A stretch of 43,507 nucleotides of DNA, from assembly GCF_016429065.1 (NCBI RefSeq), contig NZ_JAELTX010000031.1, positions 1 to 43,507 on the forward strand. The letters run 5' to 3'. Under the pieces are notes generated by a model. It had not been told where the DNA came from and did not search any database. It saw only the letters and a program-made list of their open reading frames with translations. Each line of letters begins with the position of its first letter. Positions within the stretch are counted from its first letter, which is position 1. Below, one piece after another: positions 31,119 to 38,544 of the stretch. The DNA comes from Pedobacter sp. ASV17 (lineage in GTDB: Bacteria > Bacteroidota > Bacteroidia > Sphingobacteriales > Sphingobacteriaceae). Both the position numbers and the translations under genes were made by a program.

Positions 31119-31310
31119 ATGAAAAACTTATTCAAATTTGGCTTTTTAGCTTTAGCATTATCTTTAACTGTAGTAGCTTGTTCTTCTGAGAAAAAAGCTG
31201 AAGGTACTGACACTATCGGTTCTGACACTACTGTAACTGCTGATACTACTGTAAAAGATACAGTTGTTAAAACTGACACTACTGTTGTTGATTCAACTGT
31301 AAAACACTAA
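31119..31310 (+). CDS. Small Thr/Asp-rich lipoprotein, copy 4
   Basis: This 63-residue copy differs from copy 3 only at the positions giving IGSDTT and TTVKDT. It has the same signal, Cys21 lipobox and C-terminal VDSTVKH. The lipidated peptide of about 43 residues is too short for a folded domain and has no Cys, Trp or aromatic residues after the signal. A filler, spacer or decoy role in the envelope is conceivable but unsupported. A bidirectional terminator separates it from the convergent LytTR gene. Confidence 0.88.
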   Translation: MKNLFKFGFLALALSLTVVACSSEKKAEGTDTIGSDTTVTADTTVKDTVVKTDTTVVDSTVKH

Positions 31311-31332
31311 GCCAAAATTTAGTGAAAGTATA

Positions 31333-31372
31333 AAAAAGCCCCGTCCCGCACCTGCGGGATACGGGGCTTTTT
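31333..31372. terminator. Bidirectional terminator after lipoprotein gene 4
   Basis: GCCCCGT (31338-31344) with ACGGGGC (31361-31367), plus inner CCCGCA/TGCGGG, is flanked by A and T tracts on both sides. It separates lipoprotein gene 4 from the convergent response regulator gene. Confidence 0.93.
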
Positions 31373-31397
31373 CATTTTACGACCTTTCTGATAAATA

Positions 31398-32126
31398 CTA
31401 GGCTTTTCGTCCCTGACTAAATTTCAACGAATAGCGCTCCAAAAAATCCATACGGTAAATTTCACCAATAGGAATTTCAAACTGGTCAATGTATATCGTA
31501 CGTGCATCAAACGATGCCACATGATCAATATTTACAATGTAGGATTTACTTACCCTACAAAAACTAGCCGAACTTATTTTACGTTGAATATTCTTCAAGT
31601 TCATGGCCGTAATTAGTTTTTGGCTCCCGCTGTAAACAATCACATAATCTTTAAGCCCCTCAATAAACTGGATATCCTTAAAGTTGATTTTATACTGCCT
31701 TCTATCCGCTTTAATCAACAAGTATTCCTCATCATCCACCTCTAAAGCGTTTTTAGGTATTTTAGCTGCTAGCAATTTCTTATAAGCTTGTGCTTTGTCA
31801 ATAGTTTTTGCCAAACGTTCAATACCTATGGGCTTTAACAAGTAATCAAAAGCATTCAAATCATAACTCTTTAAAGCATATTGCTCATAGGCCGTGGTAA
31901 AAACAATTAAAGTTTGCTTGGGTATTTGGGCGGCAAATTCCAAACCCGTCACCTTGGGCATCTGAATATCCAAAAAAATCAGGTCCACTTCATTCCTTGC
32001 CAAAAAATCCGAAGCCAAAAAAGCGCTCGAAAACTTCCCAACGATTTCTAAATCCGAAACCTCTTCTATCAGCGCATGTAAGCCCTCTCTGGCCAACGGC
32101 TCATCATCTACAATGATACAGGTCAT
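31398..32126 (-). CDS. LytTR-family response regulator
   Basis: The 242 residues comprise a CheY-like receiver (1-120) with acidic pocket VDDEP (Asp7/Asp8), phospho-acceptor Asp53 in IFLDIQMP, Thr in FTTAY and Lys in LLKPI. A LytTR DNA-binding domain follows (about 140-235; YLLIKADRRQYKINFKDIQF, FCRVSKSYIVNIDHV, IPIGEIYRMDF). LytTR domains bind pairs of ~9-bp direct repeats about 21 bp apart. The gene overlaps the upstream histidine kinase by ATGA (32123-32126), so the two are translated together. The divergent region 33263-33329 carries four repeats with that geometry. Confidence 0.93.
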   Translation of the reverse strand: MTCIIVDDEPLAREGLHALIEEVSDLEIVGKFSSAFLASDFLARNEVDLIFLDIQMPKVTGLEFAAQIPKQTLIVFTTAYEQYALKSYDLNAFDYLLKPIGIERLAKTIDKAQAYKKLLAAKIPKNALEVDDEEYLLIKADRRQYKINFKDIQFIEGLKDYVIVYSGSQKLITAMNLKNIQRKISSASFCRVSKSYIVNIDHVASFDARTIYIDQFEIPIGEIYRMDFLERYSLKFSQGRKA

Positions 32127-33217
32127 ATTGGAATGATTAAATTTACCACGTGTTCTTTGGCCGATGTTTCCGACGTTAAATGGTAATTATTGGCATAAAG
32201 CAGTTCCAACCTTCTTTTGATATTGGCCAATCCCATTCCTCCCTTCGCCATTTGAGGTCTTAAATCTATCTCACTTACAATTGAATTAATGCACCTGAAA
32301 TGTAAACGATGCTCATCAGCTACGATCAGTAAATGCACGTAGCTATGTCCACCGGTCGCATCGGCACTGTGCTTTACCGCATTTTCTACAAAAGTAGTAA
32401 ATAGATTGGGTGGCAATAAAATGGTCCTATCTCCGTGGTTCACATCAATATCAAAAGTAAAATCATCTCTCCTTATTTTTTCCAAATTCAGAAAATTAGA
32501 CAGAAAATCCAGCTCTGCACTTAAACTGGTATATTCCTCATCGTTATCATAAAGCTGGTAGCGCAAAAAATCGGATAATTTCAAAATTACCAACGAAGCC
32601 TTTTGCGGATTTACCCTTACCAAAGTATTCACATTATTGAGCATATTGAACAAAAAGTGAGGATTGATCTGGTTCTTAAGTCCATTGAGCTCCATCCTTA
32701 AGGTAATATTTTTCAATTCGCTAATTCGCTCGTTATCCTTAATCCAACGTTGTACCAATTTAATCGTAGTTGACACCATGATAAAAGGCACAAAAAACAC
32801 AATTCCAGAAATAATCGTTCTCGTTAAGCTTATGGGGTGCCGCTCTAAAATACGATGGGGCTCAAAATATTTTTCCATCATCGAAAACATGATAGACAAT
32901 ACCAAGGCCAACAACACCATCAACACCGTTAAATAAGCCAAATACATGCCCTTAAAGAAAAAGACGGGCACCAATAAATAAATATTGACATATACCAAAA
33001 AAACGATGACCGAATAATAGACCAACAAACTATATTGCTCATAACTACCACTGTAATCATTGATAGATTTGGCATTGAACAATATGAGCAACAAACTGAG
33101 CAACATAATGGCGTGCCTCACATACCCGTAGTTCTTGTCAATTAAAAAACTGATCAGCTTTTTATTTTGAAAAGCCCTTGAGGTATCATCCATAGAAAAA
33201 TAGTCTTTCATATTCAA
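32123..33217 (-). CDS. LytS-type sensor histidine kinase
   Basis: The 364 residues have four membrane helices (about 33-48, 65-84, 92-113, 134-155), then a His_kinase domain with His187 in NQINPHFLFNMLNNVNTL, and a HATPase region with N box FVENAVKHS and G box KGGMGLANIKRRL. No extracytoplasmic sensor domain is evident, so sensing probably occurs in the membrane helices. It forms a two-component pair with the overlapping LytTR regulator. ATG 33217 or 33211 could start translation. The -7 box TATTTTTG on the minus strand (33232-33225) places the transcription start near 33221. Confidence 0.92.
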   Translation of the reverse strand: MNMKDYFSMDDTSRAFQNKKLISFLIDKNYGYVRHAIMLLSLLLILFNAKSINDYSGSYEQYSLLVYYSVIVFLVYVNIYLLVPVFFFKGMYLAYLTVLMVLLALVLSIMFSMMEKYFEPHRILERHPISLTRTIISGIVFFVPFIMVSTTIKLVQRWIKDNERISELKNITLRMELNGLKNQINPHFLFNMLNNVNTLVRVNPQKASLVILKLSDFLRYQLYDNDEEYTSLSAELDFLSNFLNLEKIRRDDFTFDIDVNHGDRTILLPPNLFTTFVENAVKHSADATGGHSYVHLLIVADEHRLHFRCINSIVSEIDLRPQMAKGGMGLANIKRRLELLYANNYHLTSETSAKEHVVNLIIPI

Positions 33218-33224
33218 ATCGCCT

Positions 33225-33232
33225 CAAAAATA
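33225..33232 (-). promoter_or_regulatory. -7 element of the histidine kinase/LytTR operon
   Basis: TATTTTTG on the minus strand matches TAnnTTTG. There is no TTTG at -33; instead a LytTR-like repeat is centred near -46, as expected for an activated promoter. Confidence 0.6.
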
Positions 33233-33262
33233 GCGATATAAAAAACGTGGCATCGACATAAA

Positions 33263-33329
33263 TTATACGAAATGGCATTAAAATTATACCAAACCCTACT
33301 TGGTATAAAAAAAAGCAAGCTTGGTATAA
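33263..33329. promoter_or_regulatory. Two mirror-image repeat pairs, candidate LytTR operators
   Basis: Four 9-bp sites are present. On the minus strand there are TTCGTATAA (33271-33263) and TTGGTATAA (33292-33284). On the plus strand there is TTGGTATAA at 33300-33308 and again at 33321-33329. Each pair has a 21-bp period (12-bp spacer), the geometry known for LytTR proteins. The two pairs point away from each other toward the two divergent genes, at nearly equal distance (about 46 and 52 bp from start codons). Confidence 0.7.
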
Positions 33330-33380
33330 AAAGAAATAAAACACGTGAGACTTTCTTCTTTTTTGCAATAAAAACAAAAA

Positions 33381-34415
33381 ATGCATTTAAGATTAACAAA
33401 GCACGCCCCAAGACCGCTCCCAAAAATCCTTACCTCCAAGAAAAACACACCTCTATCTTTTGTTTTGTTGTTGATATGTAGCCCTTGTTTTGGGCAAAAA
33501 AAAGATAGCATTCCTGAAAAAATCACCGCCTACGTGGCCGATAAATTCCCCTCAACCCGAGTACTCAATATTGAGCACTATCAGCTGGCCTCCCATAAAT
33601 TCAATTCTAGTTTATTAAATGGTCCACAAACTACTGGCGAAATCACCAACATGTACCAAACAAAGATCAACCTCAACCAAAACTTCATTCAAAAAAGAAG
33701 ATGGTCGCTGGGCGGGTCATTTAGCTATCGGCACATTGGCGCTACTACGGCATACACCAACCCTACCGACCAGTTGCAAACCATTACCAAAAATACCTAT
33801 CATTACCATACCACCTCCCTAAACTTTGGCTATTTCGCCAAGCTTTTAGACAAAATGGTGGTCTATTCAGGTTCTGTAGTAGTTGACGGCAGCCAGAAAA
33901 ACTTCGAAAGGGTAAAAGGCTTATTAACGGCTACCATGATATTGAAAGCCAACTTAAAAACCAAAATGACCTTGGGCCTAGTAGGTATTGTTGACCCTAG
34001 TGCGCAAATCCCAGTCATCCCAACCTTCTCTTACGAACATAAATTCAAAGGTGATTGGATTCTTGATGTGGTATTGCCACAGCGATTATTACTCAAAAAG
34101 GAAGTTTTTGGCAATGGCAGGATTTCCCTTGGTAGTGAACTTGATGGAACGGGGCTTTACCTTTACCAATTCAACCGTTCCTCAGGAACCCACGAATTTA
34201 GACAGGTTGAAATTAACTCGGGAGCTATCTACGAACATTATTTCGGTGGTTCATTTATAGGAACCGTTAAAACAGGCTATAAAAGCATTACTTCGGGACG
34301 GGTATTTGAAAAGAGCAAATCATTTGACAACTATCTTTTCGAAGCCAAACCAAATGGTGCTATGTATTTAAACTTAGGTGTTTCCTTTAATCCTTTTGCA
34401 AAAAACAAAAAGTAA
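33381..34415 (+). CDS. DUF6268-family outer-membrane beta-barrel protein
   Basis: This 344-residue protein has an N-terminal signal (SFVLLLICSPCFGQ after a long basic lead). Its body is of alternating beta-strand type with DUF6268 features: VLNIEHYQLASHKFNSSLLN, GEITNMYQTKINLNQNFIQK, RWSLGGSFSYRHIG, then many amphipathic strands and the end MYLNLGVSFNPFAKNKK. It is probably an outer-membrane barrel of unknown cargo. It is divergent from the LytS/LytTR operon and preceded by a pair of LytTR-like repeats, so it is the likely main target of that system. The only in-frame ATG before the signal core is at 33381. Confidence 0.82.
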   Translation: MHLRLTKHAPRPLPKILTSKKNTPLSFVLLLICSPCFGQKKDSIPEKITAYVADKFPSTRVLNIEHYQLASHKFNSSLLNGPQTTGEITNMYQTKINLNQNFIQKRRWSLGGSFSYRHIGATTAYTNPTDQLQTITKNTYHYHTTSLNFGYFAKLLDKMVVYSGSVVVDGSQKNFERVKGLLTATMILKANLKTKMTLGLVGIVDPSAQIPVIPTFSYEHKFKGDWILDVVLPQRLLLKKEVFGNGRISLGSELDGTGLYLYQFNRSSGTHEFRQVEINSGAIYEHYFGGSFIGTVKTGYKSITSGRVFEKSKSFDNYLFEAKPNGAMYLNLGVSFNPFAKNKK

Positions 34416-34428
34416 ACTTTCTAATCCA

Positions 34429-34647
34429 ATGATGAATGATATTAAAATTTTCAAGACCAATGTAGGCTGTCCAAAAGATGCCAGCTACATTATGCGTTGT
34501 TTACAGGAACTGGTTTTCGGTTGTCAATTTAACTTTGATTTGCAAGACTGCGACCGAATATTACGCATTGAGGGAAAACGCATTTCATCTCGAAAAGTAG
34601 TGGAAAGTGTTAAAAAACTGGGCTATCAATGTGCCGAGCTCTTTTAA
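34429..34647 (+). CDS. Small HMA-like (ferredoxin-fold) protein without CxxC
   Basis: The 72-residue protein starts at ATG 34429 (MMNDIKIFKTNVGCPKDASY). Beta-alpha-beta order and the tail RISSRKVVESVKKLGYQCAELF resemble heavy-metal-associated domains, but the metal-binding CxxC loop is replaced by VGCPKDASYIMRC (two cysteines far apart). Similar small proteins occur in Sphingobacteriaceae, with no known function. It lies 13 bp behind the DUF6268 gene and may be cotranscribed with it. An upstream in-frame GTG (34378) overlaps the previous gene and is unlikely. Confidence 0.7.
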   Translation: MMNDIKIFKTNVGCPKDASYIMRCLQELVFGCQFNFDLQDCDRILRIEGKRISSRKVVESVKKLGYQCAELF

Positions 34648-34722
34648 AGTCACTAAACTGCTTTATTATAGTGCTGCATTAGTCAATTTGCTTTTTCGGC
34701 TATGTTAATAGCCAACAAATGT

Positions 34723-34730
34723 TAACTTTG
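34723..34730 (+). promoter_or_regulatory. Possible -7 element of purB
   Basis: TAACTTTG matches TAnnTTTG and lies 26 bp before the ATG. No clear -33 TTTG is present. Confidence 0.5.
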
Positions 34731-34756
34731 CACATCTTAATAAAAATCAGCAAAAT

Positions 34757-36103
34757 ATGACTTTATCTCCTCTACAAGCTATTTCTCCAATTGATGGCCG
34801 TTACAGAAAAACTACCGCTAAACTTGCCGACTATTTTTCTGAGTACGCATTAATCAAATATCGTGTTTTGGTAGAGGTAGAATATTTCATTGCCTTGGTT
34901 GAAGCCAATTTGCCAGGGACTGAAAGTTTCGACAAAAACTTGTTTCCACAGTTGAGAGACATTTACCAATCGTTTAACGAAGCGGACGCACAAAGTGTGA
35001 AAGACACCGAAAGCGTGACCAACCATGATGTGAAAGCGGTTGAATATTTCATCAAAGCTAAATTTGATGGATTGAACCTACAAGCCTACAAAGAGTTCAT
35101 CCACTTTGGATTAACTTCACAGGACATCAATAACACCGCTATCCCTTACACCTTCAAGCTGGCTTTAACCGAAAGCTATGTTCCTGCTTTGGAACAATTA
35201 ATCGAAAAACTAAGCCAACTAGCGGAAGAATGGAAAAATGTACCTCTATTGGCACATACTCACGGGCAACCTGCTTCGCCAACCAAACTTGGCAAAGAGT
35301 TTATGGTGTTTGTAGAACGCTTGAAAGTGCAGTTAGCCAACTTAAAAACCGTTCCTAACGGTGCAAAATTTGGTGGTGCTACAGGAAATTTCAATGCACA
35401 CTATATTGCATACCCTCAAATTAATTGGGTTGAGTTTTCTAACAACTTTGTAAATGAAGTTTTAGGATTAAGCAGAGCCCAATATACTACCCAAATTGAG
35501 CATTACGACCAGTTTGCGGCACAATGCGATGCTTTAAAACGCATCAACAACATCATCATTGACCTCGACCGCGATATCTGGACCTATATTTCTAAAAACT
35601 ACTTCAAACAAAAAATTAAAGAAGGCGAAGTGGGTTCATCGGCCATGCCACACAAGGTAAACCCTATTGATTTTGAAAATGCAGAAGGAAATGCTGGAAT
35701 TGCCAATGCTGTTTTCGAATTTTTAGCGGCCAAATTGCCAATCTCTCGTTTACAAAGAGACTTAACCGACTCAACCGTACTTAGAAATGTAGGCGTGCCA
35801 ATGGCGCATACCTTAATTGCCATCAACTCGACCATGAGAGGTTTGGGTAAAATTATCCTTAACCAACAGGCTATTGATGCTGATTTAGAAGACAACTGGG
35901 CAGTAGTTGCCGAAGCTATTCAAACGGTATTGCGCAGAGAAGCTTATCCTAATCCTTACGAAGCATTAAAAGCATTGACCAGAACTAATCAGAAAATTAC
36001 AGCCGAAACCATTGCTGCATTTATTGACGGTTTGGAAGTGAGCGATAGCATTAAGGCCGAATTGAAACAAATTACACCATTCAGCTACACAGGCATTTTT
36101 TAG
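34757..36103 (+). CDS. purB: Adenylosuccinate lyase
   Basis: This 448-residue member of the fumarase/aspartase superfamily cleaves SAICAR and adenylosuccinate to release fumarate in purine synthesis. It starts with the PurB hallmark LSPLQAISPIDGRY, has HFGLTSQDINNTA and THGQPASPTKLGKE in the active-site cleft, and carries the signature loop SSAMPHKVNPIDFENAEGN with the catalytic Ser. Length and sequence fit the PurB subgroup seen in E. coli and Bacteroidota. It is monocistronic as far as can be seen. Confidence 0.97.
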   Translation: MTLSPLQAISPIDGRYRKTTAKLADYFSEYALIKYRVLVEVEYFIALVEANLPGTESFDKNLFPQLRDIYQSFNEADAQSVKDTESVTNHDVKAVEYFIKAKFDGLNLQAYKEFIHFGLTSQDINNTAIPYTFKLALTESYVPALEQLIEKLSQLAEEWKNVPLLAHTHGQPASPTKLGKEFMVFVERLKVQLANLKTVPNGAKFGGATGNFNAHYIAYPQINWVEFSNNFVNEVLGLSRAQYTTQIEHYDQFAAQCDALKRINNIIIDLDRDIWTYISKNYFKQKIKEGEVGSSAMPHKVNPIDFENAEGNAGIANAVFEFLAAKLPISRLQRDLTDSTVLRNVGVPMAHTLIAINSTMRGLGKIILNQQAIDADLEDNWAVVAEAIQTVLRREAYPNPYEALKALTRTNQKITAETIAAFIDGLEVSDSIKAELKQITPFSYTGIF

Positions 36104-36247
36104 TTGGTTGGTTTTTTAGATGTTTAGTTGTTTAGAATTTAAACTAATCACTAACCGCTAGTAACTAGCCACGAGTATAAATGACCTAAAATAGACATGA
36201 CTTGGTATTGCAATTATATATTTTTGTATTTGTAAATTTGATTAGAC

Positions 36248-36796
36248 ATGACCATAAACGTATATACAGAGCAAACTCCCAATCCTGCAACCATGAAATT
36301 CATGGTAAACAAGCTTTTAATTAACGGCAGCGAAGATTTTGCAACCAAAGAAAGTGCTGAAAGCTCACCTTTTGCCAAAGAACTTTTCAAGTTCAACTTT
36401 GTAAATGGTGTTTTCTTCGCTAGTAATTTTGTAACCATCACCAAAACTGATGATGCAGAATGGAGCGATATTGAAGCCATTTTAAAAGAATTTGTAAAAG
36501 GTGCGGTAGAAGCTGAACTAAAAATTAAGGATGCAGCAGAAGAAGCACCTAGCTTTGAAGGTTCTGAAACTGAAATTAAAATCCAACAGATCTTGTTCGA
36601 TTACGTTCGCCCAGCAGTAGAGCAAGATGGTGGTGCAATTACCTACAAATCATTTGAAGAAGGTGTGGTAACGGTAGAATTAAGAGGTTCATGCAGTGGT
36701 TGCCCATCGAGTACCATTACCTTGAAATCAGGCATTCAAAATTTATTGCAACGTATGGTGCCAGAAGTAAAAGAAGTTGTTTCTGAAGCATTATAA
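36248..36796 (+). CDS. Nfu/NifU-type Fe-S cluster carrier
   Basis: This 182-residue protein combines an N-terminal Nfu_N domain (1-90; YTEQTPNPATMKFMVNKLLI, FAKELFKFNFVNGVFFASNF) with a C-terminal NifU domain (about 106-180). The latter carries the CxxC cluster ligand pair Cys149/Cys152 in RGSCSGCPSSTITLK. The domain order is that of mitochondrial/bacterial Nfu carriers that pass 4Fe-4S clusters to targets such as lipoyl synthase. TATTTTTG (36219-36226) and TAAATTTG (36233-36240) are candidate -7 elements. A terminator follows. Confidence 0.94.
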   Translation: MTINVYTEQTPNPATMKFMVNKLLINGSEDFATKESAESSPFAKELFKFNFVNGVFFASNFVTITKTDDAEWSDIEAILKEFVKGAVEAELKIKDAAEEAPSFEGSETEIKIQQILFDYVRPAVEQDGGAITYKSFEEGVVTVELRGSCSGCPSSTITLKSGIQNLLQRMVPEVKEVVSEAL

Positions 36797-36817
36797 AATT
36801 GCATTGGTTAAATAATG

Positions 36818-36848
36818 AAAACCGCGGTATCACCTACTGCGGTTTTTT
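36818..36848 (+). terminator. Rho-independent terminator after the Nfu gene
   Basis: AAAACCGC (36818-36825) pairs with GCGGTTTT (36839-36846) and T residues continue to 36848, 22 bp after the stop codon. Confidence 0.85.
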
Positions 36849-36912
36849 TATGTCATTATAGAATACACTTTGCCCTCTTATCCGTTATTCAAAGTACTGC
36901 CCAACCTTTCTC

Positions 36913-37105
36913 CGTCATTTCGATAATAGGAGACCGCGAAGCGCAGCTGCGAAGTAAATTGGAAATCAACGAAGTTAAATCTAACAACTATGTATTAAAC
37001 ACATCAATATTTAAAAACCCTAGCAATCTCTTTCCAATGACTCTATTAATCCTAACCATCCGCTAATAGCTATGCGTTAGATTTCTCTCTGCATTCGAAA
37101 TGACG
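36913..37105. repeat. Palindromic repeat unit 1
   Basis: The ends CGTCATTTCGA (36913-36923) and TCGAAATGACG (37095-37105) are exact inverted repeats. Inner segments (AATAGGAGACCGCGAAGC, GAAATCAACGAAGTTAAATC) recur in unit 2. No gene lies in this 950-bp gap; short frames crossing it follow the repeat, not a protein. Confidence 0.88.
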
Positions 37106-37198
37106 TAGAACACTTAGACACTACCAACCTAGTACAGGTCATTGCAAATATCAACGGTTCTCCTACCCTTCATTTCGGGGTATTGTACCACCCTTTTC

Positions 37199-37440
37199 CG
37201 TCATTTCGACAATAGGAGACCGCGAAGCAGCTACAGAGCAAATTGGAAATCAACGAAGTTAAATCTAACGACCATGTATTAAACAAATCAACATTTAAAA
37301 CCGAAAGTAGGTACTTTTCAATGACTCTATTAATCCTAACCATCGGCTAATAGCTATGCGTTAGAGTTAACTTCGTTGATTTTCAATTCTCTTCGTCGTA
37401 CCTCCTTTCCGATAAATCGGAACAGGCTATCGAAATGACG
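37199..37440. repeat. Palindromic repeat unit 2
   Basis: The ends CGTCATTTCGA (37199-37209) and TCGAAATGACG (37430-37440) are the same inverted termini as unit 1. The left half is nearly the same as unit 1 (AATAGGAGACCGCGAAGCAG), while the right half is longer and contains AACTTCGTTGATTTTC complementary to the left half. Confidence 0.88.
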
Positions 37441-37500
37441 TAGAACGCAAGGATACTTCCCCTCCCACCCGGTCTTTTCGAAGCACTGCCTACCCATTTC

Positions 37501-37640
37501 CGTCATTTCGAACGCAGAGAGAAATCTAACGACTTTGCATTAAATACATCAACAATTAAAAACCAAAGCTATCTTTTTCTAATGATTCTAACCGTCCGCT
37601 AATAGTTGTGAGCTAGATTTCTCCTATCGTCGAAATGACG
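37501..37640. repeat. Palindromic repeat unit 3
   Basis: The same termini occur (37501-37511 and 37630-37640). Inner arms GAGAAATCTA and TAGATTTCTC extend the palindrome. It is the shortest of the three related units. Confidence 0.88.
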
Positions 37641-37672
37641 TAGAACGCAAGTGCATTGCTAATACTAATACG

Positions 37673-37736
37673 CGTCATTGCTAGGGACGAAGCAATCTAA
37701 ACGACATCAGAGATTGCTTCGTCCCTAGCAATGACG
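37673..37736. repeat. 26-bp perfect hairpin, different repeat family
   Basis: Arms 37673-37698 and 37711-37736 are perfectly complementary over 26 bp with a 12-nt loop; the arm begins CGTCATTGCTAGGGACGAAG. Similar CGTCATTGC...GAAGCAATCT hairpins are common dispersed repeats in Bacteroidota. It lies 10 bp past the inositol monophosphatase stop codon and could terminate that transcript. Confidence 0.92.
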
Positions 37737-37746
37737 AACAAGTCAA

Positions 37747-38541
37747 CTAATAAAAATGCTTTTTAATCGTATCCAGGATTTCCTGAGTGACTAAACCGTT
37801 AGAAGCGACAATCTCTCGGGTTTGCAAATACTCATCGCCACCAGAAAAATTGTGCAATTGCCCACCAGCTTGTTTAACTAAAAACGCACCAGCAGCCATA
37901 TCATAAGAATTGAGGTTATACTCAAAATAAGCATCAAAACGGCCACAAGCTACATAGGCCAAATCAACCGCTGCCGATCCTATCCTACGCAAACCATGGC
38001 ATTTCTGCATCATTTCAGTAAACAACTGAATGTATTGAGGCTGTTTATCAAACTGATAGTAGGGAAAACCAGTAGCCAACAAACATTGTGATAAATTAGA
38101 AGACTGTGATACCCTGATTTCCTTGTTATTCAAATAAGCGGGAGCACCTTTATACGAATAAAACATCTCTCCCCTATTGATTTCATACACCACCCCCAAT
38201 ACTGGCTCTAAGCCTTCATAAAGTGCAATGCTAATCGAAAAAGTTGGAATCCCATGAATGAAATTGGTGGTTCCATCTAAAGGGTCAATGATCCAAGTAA
38301 AAGGTTGATCGTAGGTGTTTTCTGTTTCATCCTCTTCAGTGATAAAACCAGCCTCAGGCAATACCTTTTTCAAGTTCTTCACCAATTGTCGCTCTGCGGT
38401 TTTATCCACATATGAAACAAGGTCATTAAGGCCCTTATACTCTATTTTAGCAGCATCAAAGCCCATGGATTCCTTTCTGATAAAATTACCCGTAAGCCTT
38501 GCAATAGCAATTACCTTATTACACAACAACTCGTAGTTCAT
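37747..38541 (-). CDS. Inositol monophosphatase family protein
   Basis: This 264-residue Mg-dependent phosphatase of the IMPase/SuhB family has metal site GFITEEDET (Glu ligands), the signature WIIDPLDGTTNFIHG (Asp-Pro-Leu-Asp-Gly), and the second signature AAVDLAYVACGRFDAYFEYNL followed by YDMAAGAFLVKQAGG. It probably hydrolyses inositol-1-phosphate or a related phosphomonoester; the exact substrate is not set by the sequence. It starts 3 bp after the lgt stop codon on the same strand, so it is cotranscribed with lgt. Confidence 0.93.
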   Translation of the reverse strand: MNYELLCNKVIAIARLTGNFIRKESMGFDAAKIEYKGLNDLVSYVDKTAERQLVKNLKKVLPEAGFITEEDETENTYDQPFTWIIDPLDGTTNFIHGIPTFSISIALYEGLEPVLGVVYEINRGEMFYSYKGAPAYLNNKEIRVSQSSNLSQCLLATGFPYYQFDKQPQYIQLFTEMMQKCHGLRRIGSAAVDLAYVACGRFDAYFEYNLNSYDMAAGAFLVKQAGGQLHNFSGGDEYLQTREIVASNGLVTQEILDTIKKHFY

Positions 38542-38544
38542 CCG

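Noticed and set aside
29803..31372. CRISPR-like or satellite array
   Set aside because: The period is about 430 bp and each unit contains a promoter, an ORF and a hairpin, so it is a gene duplication array.
33186..33526. Several 66-76-residue frames across the divergent intergenic region
   Set aside because: They overlap promoters, LytTR-like repeats and the barrel gene in other frames and have no protein-like conservation.
36815..37066. 83-residue frame in the repeat island
   Set aside because: It runs through the terminator and palindromic unit 1, has no conserved protein character, and follows repeat sequence.
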